NCBI GenBank assembly: GCA_938008665.1
Contig: CALLKA010000083.1
Coordinates: 1 to 12,012 of the forward strand
Reading direction: 5' to 3'
Source: an uncultured Bacteroidota bacterium
GTDB taxonomy: Bacteria; Bacteroidota; Bacteroidia; Chitinophagales; Chitinophagaceae
DNA: 12,012 bases
Of the stretch, positions 7,576 to 12,012 are shown piece after piece. Both the position numbers and the translations under genes were made by a program. The notes beneath the pieces are model-generated. The model did no database searches and had not been told where the DNA came from. It worked only from the letters and a program-made list of their open reading frames with translations. The first letter of the stretch is position 1, and every line of letters starts with the position of its first letter.

Positions 7576-7590
7576 TATCGATTAAGAAAA
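7576..7590 (+). repeat. 15-nt spacer motif TATCGATTAAGAAAA, copy 2 (actF-coxB)
   Basis: This is an exact copy of 5097-5111, again beginning five bases after the upstream stop codon (7570), but 13 bases before the coxB ATG. The flanks differ, so this is not a long duplication. Looser relatives of the core (GATTAA plus A-run) occur at 3620-3629 before actC and at 8701-8710 before coxA. Confidence 0.5.
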
Positions 7591-7603
7591 TATTAATACG
7601 ACT

Positions 7604-8650
7604 ATGACTTTATATTTATCTGTAGCAATTATCGTTCTCATCTTTGTGGTAATTTTTCAAATTGCCAAAGCAAGTGAGTATGTATCCATCTTAAAAGGTG
7701 AGGAAGCGAGCCGTCAACAAAACAACAAAATCAACGGATTTTTGATGGTTGCTTTTTTGGTATTGGGCTTTATTGGAATTTATGTTTGTAACGAATTTTA
7801 TTATGGTAAAACCCAGATGGCGCAAGGTGCTGCTAGTATTCAAGGCCAAAAAGTAGATGAAATGCTTTTTGTTACTTTAATTATTACGGGCATTGTGTTT
7901 GTGATTACGCAAGTATTATTATTTTGGTTTGCTTATAAATACCAAGAAGATACCAATCGCAAAGTTTTCTTTTTTGCACACAGCACTAAATTAGAATTAA
8001 TCTGGACTGCGATCCCTGCGATTGCATTAACTGTATTAGTGGTGTTTGGTTTACGTAACTGGTTTTTCTTTACGGGTGAACCTCCTAAAAATGCAATGGT
8101 GGTAGAAGTGACAGGAAAACAATTTGGTTGGATTTTCCGCTACGCTGGTAAAGACGCCATCTTTGGGAAAAAATATTACAAAAATATTGACCCTGCTACT
8201 AACTCTGTTGGTATTGTTTGGGATGATAAATATGCACAAGACGATATTTTAACGGAGCAAACTATGTACGTGGTTAAAGGAACGCCTGTTAAATTAATTT
8301 TAGGTTCAAGAGATGTTATCCATGATGTTGGGTTAACGCATTTCCGTTTAAAGATGGATGCTGTTCCAGGTATTCCTACAACGATGTGGTTTACGCCAAT
8401 ATATACTACAAAGGAAATGCAGGAAAAAACAGACAATCCTAATTTCCAATATGAAATTAGTTGTGATCAAATGTGCGGAAACGGTCACTACTCTATGAAA
8501 GGAATTATTCAAGTAGTAGATCAAGAGGAATACGATATGTGGATGGCGAAACAAAAACCACAATATTTTACAGCATTCCCTGAGAAAGATCCAACTGCAG
8601 TTCCAGTAGTAGCCGATACTACAGCAAAAATGGCAGTGGTAAAAATGTAA
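7604..8650 (+). CDS. coxB: Cytochrome c oxidase subunit II, CuA-containing, with two extra N-terminal helices
   Basis: Electron-entry subunit of the aa3 oxidase. The periplasmic CuA domain receives electrons from cytochrome c (here probably the ACIII haems). The CuA ligands are visible: His240 (DVIHDVGL), then C287-D-Q-M-C291-G-N-G-H295-Y-S-M298; Gln289 occupies the backbone-ligand position that is often Glu. The classical two-helix hairpin is at about residues 87-110 and 131-150 (ELIWTAIPAIALTVLVVFGL). Two further hydrophobic helices precede it at about 3-20 and 45-63, giving four instead of two. No signal-peptide cleavage site is evident. After the CuA domain a Pro/Ala/Val-rich tail runs to residue 348 without any CxxCH, so this is not a caa3-type fusion. 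It follows actF by 33 nt and probably shares its transcript. Confidence 0.95.
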   Translation: MTLYLSVAIIVLIFVVIFQIAKASEYVSILKGEEASRQQNNKINGFLMVAFLVLGFIGIYVCNEFYYGKTQMAQGAASIQGQKVDEMLFVTLIITGIVFVITQVLLFWFAYKYQEDTNRKVFFFAHSTKLELIWTAIPAIALTVLVVFGLRNWFFFTGEPPKNAMVVEVTGKQFGWIFRYAGKDAIFGKKYYKNIDPATNSVGIVWDDKYAQDDILTEQTMYVVKGTPVKLILGSRDVIHDVGLTHFRLKMDAVPGIPTTMWFTPIYTTKEMQEKTDNPNFQYEISCDQMCGNGHYSMKGIIQVVDQEEYDMWMAKQKPQYFTAFPEKDPTAVPVVADTTAKMAVVKM

Positions 8651-8740
8651 TAATATTAAAGTAGTCGTTGCTATCATTAAAATAGTAACCACCGCTTTCG
8701 GATTAAAAATATAAAGATTAAAATTATTTAAATAAAAGGT
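8651..8740 (+). other. AT-rich coxB-coxA spacer
   Basis: At 90 nt, this is the second-longest gap between genes in the cluster, after the 109-nt coxA-ctaB gap. It holds a weak possible hairpin (8667-8674 pairing with 8682-8689, one G-U pair, 7-nt loop) with no following T-tract. It also has two GATTAAAA-type stretches (8701-8710, 8716-8725). An AAAGG at 8735-8739 ends two bases before the coxA ATG, too close for a normal Shine-Dalgarno. I see no convincing promoter. Confidence 0.35.
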
Positions 8741-10546
8741 ATGAGTCACGAAGCAGCATTACATAATCATGAGGGTCACGGATATGATGATCACGGTCAT
8801 CACGAACACCATGATACATTCTTAACTAAATATGTATTTAGTCAAGACCATAAAATGATCGCGAAGCAATTCTTGATCACAGGTATGGTTTGGGCGGTAC
8901 TAGGTGGTTTAATGAGTGTACTTTTCCGTTTGCAGTTAGGTTACCCTGATGCTAGTTTTCCTTGGTTAGAATCTATCTTAGGTAAATGGGCGAAAGGTGG
9001 TCAAATTACACCCGAAGCTTATTATGCTTTAGTAACTACACATGGAACGGTATTGGTATTCTTTGTATTAACTGCGGGCTTGAGTGGTACTTTCGCTAAC
9101 TTCTTAATTCCATTACAAGTTGGTGCGCGTGATATGGCTTCTCCATTCATGAACATGTTATCCTACTGGTTCTTCTTTGCTGCTAGCATTGTAATGTTAT
9201 CTAGCATGTTTGTTGAAACAGGACCATTTAGTGGTGGTTGGACAGCATATCCTCCATTGTCTGCGTTGGGTGAAGCATCACCTGGTTCTAAAACAGGTAT
9301 GGACTTATGGATTATCGCTATGGCTTTATTTGTTGTTTCTTCCTTATTAGGCGGTTTAAATTATATCACTACGATATTAAACATGCGTACTAAAGGAATG
9401 AGCATGACGCGTTTGCCGTTAACTATTTGGGCATTGTTCTTCACCGCAGTTTTAGGGGTATTATCATTCCCAGTATTATTGTCTGGTATGATTTTATTAA
9501 TTTTTGACAGAAATTTCGGAACTAGTTTCTACTTATCTGATATTTATATAAATGGGGTAGGTGCATTATCTAACGAAGGTGGATCTGCTATTTTATTCCA
9601 ACACTTATTCTGGTTCTTAGGTCATCCTGAGGTTTATATTATCTTATTACCAGCCATGGGTATGGTGTCTGAAATCATGTCAGTGAATTCACGTAAACCA
9701 ATTTTTGGTTACATGGCGATGTTAGGTTCTTTATTTGCAATTGCAATATTGGCCTTCTTAGTTTGGGCGCACCATATGTTCGTAACTGGATTAAATCCAT
9801 TGTTAGGATCGGTGTTTGTATTATTAACTTTATTAATTGCGGTTCCTTCTGCTATTAAAGTATTTAACTGGTTAACTACTTTATGGAGAGGTAATATTCG
9901 TTTCACTCCAGCAATGTTATTCGCAATTGGTTTTGTGAGTTTATTTATCTCTGGTGGTTTAACAGGTATTTGGTTGGGTAACGCTGCATTAGATATTTAT
10001 TTACACGATAGTTATTTTGTAGTGGCGCATTTCCATATTGTAATGGGTGTGGCAAGTATGTTTGGAATGTTTGCTGGTGTTTACCACTGGTTCCCTAAAA
10101 TGTATGGCCGCTATTTAAATAATTCATTAGGGTATATTCACTTTTGGATTACTATGGCTGGGGCTTATTTAATTTTCTGGCCAATGCATTACCAAGGTTT
10201 AGCAGGTATGCCACGTCGTTATTTTGATTTTAGCATTTGGGAAAGTTTCAAACAATTCGCTGAATTAAATCGTTTCATTAGTACGATAGCGATGATTGTT
10301 TTTGCAACGCAAATTTTATTTTTGATCAATTTCTTCTACTCTATATTCAAAGGTCGCAAAGTGACTGTTTTAAATCCTTGGGAGTCAAACACATTAGAGT
10401 GGACTACGCCAATTAATCCTGGTCACGGTAACTGGCCTGGTGAAATTCCTGAAGTGCACCGTTGGCCTTATGATTACGGTAAGGATGGACATGATTTTAT
10501 ACCGCAAACGACACCGGTGGGTGAAGACGAATCCGGCACACACTAA
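8741..10546 (+). CDS. coxA: Cytochrome c oxidase subunit I, A1-type haem-copper oxidase with His-rich N-terminus
   Basis: Catalytic subunit that reduces O2 to water at the haem a3/CuB centre and pumps protons. The 601 residues contain about twelve helices. Haem a ligands are His101 (THGTVLVFF) and His432. His430 in VVAHFHIVMG binds haem a3. CuB ligands are His295, cross-linked by family rule to Tyr299 in GHPEVY, plus His344 and His345 (WAHHMF). Glu297 in GHPEVY is the A1-type D-channel glutamate. Asp131 in VGARDMASP marks the D-channel entry and Lys373 in VPSAIKVFNW the K-channel. The first 24 residues contain nine histidines. The tail PINPGHGNWPGEIPEVHRWPYDYG is typical of Bacteroidota CoxA. 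It is the last gene before a strong hairpin, so it probably ends the act-cox transcript. Assignment is secure; ligand numbering is by motif. Confidence 0.97.
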   Translation: MSHEAALHNHEGHGYDDHGHHEHHDTFLTKYVFSQDHKMIAKQFLITGMVWAVLGGLMSVLFRLQLGYPDASFPWLESILGKWAKGGQITPEAYYALVTTHGTVLVFFVLTAGLSGTFANFLIPLQVGARDMASPFMNMLSYWFFFAASIVMLSSMFVETGPFSGGWTAYPPLSALGEASPGSKTGMDLWIIAMALFVVSSLLGGLNYITTILNMRTKGMSMTRLPLTIWALFFTAVLGVLSFPVLLSGMILLIFDRNFGTSFYLSDIYINGVGALSNEGGSAILFQHLFWFLGHPEVYIILLPAMGMVSEIMSVNSRKPIFGYMAMLGSLFAIAILAFLVWAHHMFVTGLNPLLGSVFVLLTLLIAVPSAIKVFNWLTTLWRGNIRFTPAMLFAIGFVSLFISGGLTGIWLGNAALDIYLHDSYFVVAHFHIVMGVASMFGMFAGVYHWFPKMYGRYLNNSLGYIHFWITMAGAYLIFWPMHYQGLAGMPRRYFDFSIWESFKQFAELNRFISTIAMIVFATQILFLINFFYSIFKGRKVTVLNPWESNTLEWTTPINPGHGNWPGEIPEVHRWPYDYGKDGHDFIPQTTPVGEDESGTH

Positions 10547-10561
10547 TTAAAATATTCAGTT

Positions 10562-10593
10562 ATTACAATGCCCTGATTTCAGGGCATTGTAAT
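10562..10593 (+). terminator. Perfect 15-bp hairpin after coxA, probable intrinsic terminator
   Basis: The left arm attacaatgccctga (10562-10576) is exactly complementary to the right arm tcagggcattgtaat (10579-10593), leaving a 2-nt formal loop; in practice the innermost pairs would open. It starts 16 nt after the coxA stop and is followed by a T-rich stretch (10605-10623). The symmetric arms could also terminate from the other side. It separates the act-coxBA genes from ctaB-coxC. Confidence 0.75.
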
Positions 10594-10624
10594 TTGAGTT
10601 ACTTGTATTTGGTTTTACTTTTTG
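10593..10624 (+). promoter_or_regulatory. Candidate Bacteroidota-type promoter for ctaB-coxC
   Basis: TTTG at 10593-10596 lies 19 nt ahead of TACTTTTTG at 10616-10624. This approximates the Bacteroidota consensus TTTG(-33) plus TAnnTTTG(-7), but with one extra base in the -7 element. It falls just after the hairpin and about 30 nt ahead of the ctaB start. The T-rich background makes chance matches likely, so this is tentative. Confidence 0.25.
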
Positions 10625-10655
10625 TTGCATCATGGGTTTTGAAAAACATTTCTAA

Positions 10656-11516
10656 TTGAAACAAACGCTTAAAGATTACGCACAGTTGATGAAGTTCACC
10701 TTAAGTTTTACGGTGGTGTTCACTTGCGTTATTTGTTACATGTTGGCGCCAACGGTGAAAGCGTATGATTGGTCGATGATTTTACTTTTAACTTTTGCGG
10801 GTTTATGTATTACAGGAAGTGCCAACGCCATCAATCAAGCAGTGGAGAAAGATACGGATGCAAAAATGAAACGTACCGCATCACGTCCTGTGGCATCGGG
10901 GCGTATGTCACAAGCAACAGCATATACTTTTGCAGTGATTACGGGTATACTTGGGGTGGCGATAATGTGGCAATTCTTTAATATATCCTCCGCTTTATTA
11001 TCTGCCTTTAGTTTGTTTTTATACGCGTTTGTTTATACGCCCTTGAAAAAAATAAATTCGATTGCTGTTTTAGTAGGCGCATTTCCTGGCGCACTTCCAT
11101 GTTTGATTGGATGGGTCGCAGGCAATGATGATTTTGCTTATGCAGGTTGGGTTTTATTTTTAATTCAATTTTTATGGCAGTTCCCTCATTTTTGGGCCAT
11201 TGCTTGGGTGTCTCATGCAGATTATTCGAGAGTGGGTTTTAAATTATTACCTGCGGATAAAGGACCTACAAAATTTACTGCATTACAATCGATCATGTAT
11301 GCAGTTCTCATGATCCCTTTTGGATTTTTACCTTATTATTTAGGCTTAACCGGACAGATAAGTATGTGGATTTTATTGGTGGCTAATATTTTTATGGTGG
11401 TGCAGTGTGTAAGATTATACCAAAACATGGGTGTACCTGCAGCGCGCCGTGTTATGTTCAGCAGCTATATTTATTTACCCATTGTATACCTTGCATTATT
11501 AGCAGATAAATTATAA
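10656..11516 (+). CDS. ctaB: Protohaem IX farnesyltransferase (haem O synthase), TTG start
   Basis: UbiA-family membrane prenyltransferase that attaches a farnesyl group to haem B, giving haem O, the precursor of haem A needed by CoxA. The first Asp-rich motif is N60-Q-A-V-E64-K-D-T-D68 followed by AKMKRTASRP. Glu64 stands where many homologues have Asp, which I believe is common in this phylum. QFPHFWAIAWVSHADYSRVG (171-194) is the hallmark of haem O synthases. About eight to nine hydrophobic helices fill 286 residues, the usual length. The start is TTG at 10656: an in-frame TAA sits immediately before it at 10653-10655, so no longer form is possible. The next ATG (10689, residue 12) would remove KDYAQLM, part of the conserved amphipathic first segment. 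It lies beyond the coxA hairpin and is followed by coxC after 11 nt. Confidence 0.94.
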   Translation: MKQTLKDYAQLMKFTLSFTVVFTCVICYMLAPTVKAYDWSMILLLTFAGLCITGSANAINQAVEKDTDAKMKRTASRPVASGRMSQATAYTFAVITGILGVAIMWQFFNISSALLSAFSLFLYAFVYTPLKKINSIAVLVGAFPGALPCLIGWVAGNDDFAYAGWVLFLIQFLWQFPHFWAIAWVSHADYSRVGFKLLPADKGPTKFTALQSIMYAVLMIPFGFLPYYLGLTGQISMWILLVANIFMVVQCVRLYQNMGVPAARRVMFSSYIYLPIVYLALLADKL

Positions 11517-11527
11517 AATTTATAATT

Positions 11528-11982
11528 ATGGCAACAACACAATTACAACAAAATACTAAAATACATCCCTACAAGATGTTGTTATGGGTTGGTCTTGGCA
11601 GTATTGTTATGATGTTTGCTGGTTTAACCAGTGCCTATATTGTAAAAAAGAGTCAGGCCAATTGGTTGGATTTTGAATTGCCTAGTGTATTCATGATTTC
11701 GACCGTTGTGATTTTAATAAGCAGCTTTACCATTCAAATGGCTGCTAAGAAATTTAAGGAGCAAAACGAAAACCAATACCGTGGATTTTTATCGGTGACG
11801 GCAATTTTGGGTGTAGTTTTTATGGTTTTGCAGGTGCAGGGTTTTATGGCTTTACAAGACAACAGTATTGCCTTGATTGGTCCAAAAAGTAATTCAGCAG
11901 CTTCTTTCTTATTCGTCATTACGGTTTTACACCTTATTCACGTATTTGGAGGCATTATTGCCCTAATTTGGATCAGTTTTAG
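11528..11982 (+). CDS. coxC: Cytochrome c oxidase subunit III, 3'-truncated at the contig end
   Basis: Non-catalytic core subunit III of the haem-copper oxidase, which stabilises subunit I. The ATG at 11528 comes 11 nt after the ctaB stop. About 151 genuine residues are visible: a short polar N-terminus (MATTQLQQNTKIHPYK) and four hydrophobic helices (MLLWVGLGSIVMMFAGLTSA; PSVFMISTVVILISSF; SVTAILGVVFMVLQVQGFMA; SFLFVITVLHLIHVFGGIIA). The LHLIHVFGGI region matches the conserved SFLF...LHxxHxxGG motif of subunit III. The last helix and C-terminus are missing. From 11983 the open frame continues through adapter sequence and would give a false tail RDRKSTRLNS. This gene has no stop codon in the window, so a caller needing complete ORFs would miss it. 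The short, few-helix N-terminus is usual for Bacteroidota. Confidence 0.92.
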
Positions 11983-12012
11983 AGATCGGAAGAGCACACG
12001 TCTGAACTCCAG
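11983..12012 (+). other. Illumina TruSeq adapter sequence (30 nt)
   Basis: The window ends with 30 bases that match the start of the standard TruSeq adapter, beginning AGATCGGAAGAGC and continuing ACACGTCTGAACTCCAG. The match is exact to my knowledge of that adapter and reaches the last base. This is synthetic read-through left after incomplete trimming, not genomic DNA. The final genomic base is at or just before 11982; the first adapter A could coincide with a genomic base. Confidence 0.98.

Noticed and set aside
8667..8689. Possible hairpin in the coxB-coxA spacer as terminator or attenuator
   Set aside because: Only eight pairs including a G-U, a 7-nt AT-rich loop and no T-tract; too weak to call.
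8348..8749. Minus-strand ORF of 133 residues covering the coxB end and the coxB-coxA spacer
   Set aside because: It is mostly antisense to the CuA domain, low in complexity and rich in Ile/Leu/Phe as expected for reversed AT-rich DNA, with no recognisable domain.

Overview
Most of this window (about 612 to 11982) is a colinear, plus-strand respiratory gene cluster of a Bacteroidota bacterium. Gene order and protein character resemble Chitinophagaceae/Sphingobacteriia-type genomes, but the sequence does not fix the family. Evidence for the phylum: a fused molybdopterin-like plus iron-sulfur ActB, the order actB-actC-actD-actE-actF followed by aa3 oxidase genes, low G+C (20 of 60 bases in 1801-1860), and A-rich spacers without clear Shine-Dalgarno sequences.

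Layout. Positions 1 to about 611 are not part of this genome. They are a GC-rich patchwork (43 of 60 bases G/C in 61-120) of short gene pieces: a Nudix CoA-pyrophosphatase fragment cut inside its Nudix box, an unassigned stretch, the first 16 codons of a response regulator on the minus strand, and a piece of an unidentified ORF. The patchwork joins actB inside a GCA/GCT-repeat stretch, so the 5' end of actB and all of actA are missing. Then follow actB (quinol:cytochrome c oxidoreductase iron-sulfur subunit), actC and actF (NrfD-like membrane subunits), actD (DUF3341) and actE (monoheme lipoprotein cytochrome c), then coxB and coxA (subunits II and I of an A-type cytochrome c oxidase). A perfect 15-bp hairpin follows coxA. 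After it come ctaB (haem O synthase, TTG start) and the 5' part of coxC (subunit III). The last 30 bases (11983-12012) are Illumina TruSeq adapter, so the coxC reading frame runs into synthetic sequence.

How the genes work together: alternative complex III oxidises menaquinol at its NrfD-like membrane subunits. It passes electrons through c-haems (ActA, missing here, and ActE) to the CuA site of CoxB, and CoxA reduces O2 at haem a3/CuB with proton pumping. CtaB makes haem O, the precursor of haem A for CoxA. ACIII and aa3 are known to form a supercomplex in Flavobacterium johnsoniae, and this cluster encodes the same pair.

I see no mobile element, CRISPR array, RNA gene or new defence or biosynthetic system. 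The most consequential observations are assembly artefacts at both ends, which create false protein termini. Secondary points of interest are the full four-cluster cysteine set of ActB, the four-helix CoxB, the His-rich termini, a repeated 15-nt spacer motif and the operon-splitting hairpin.
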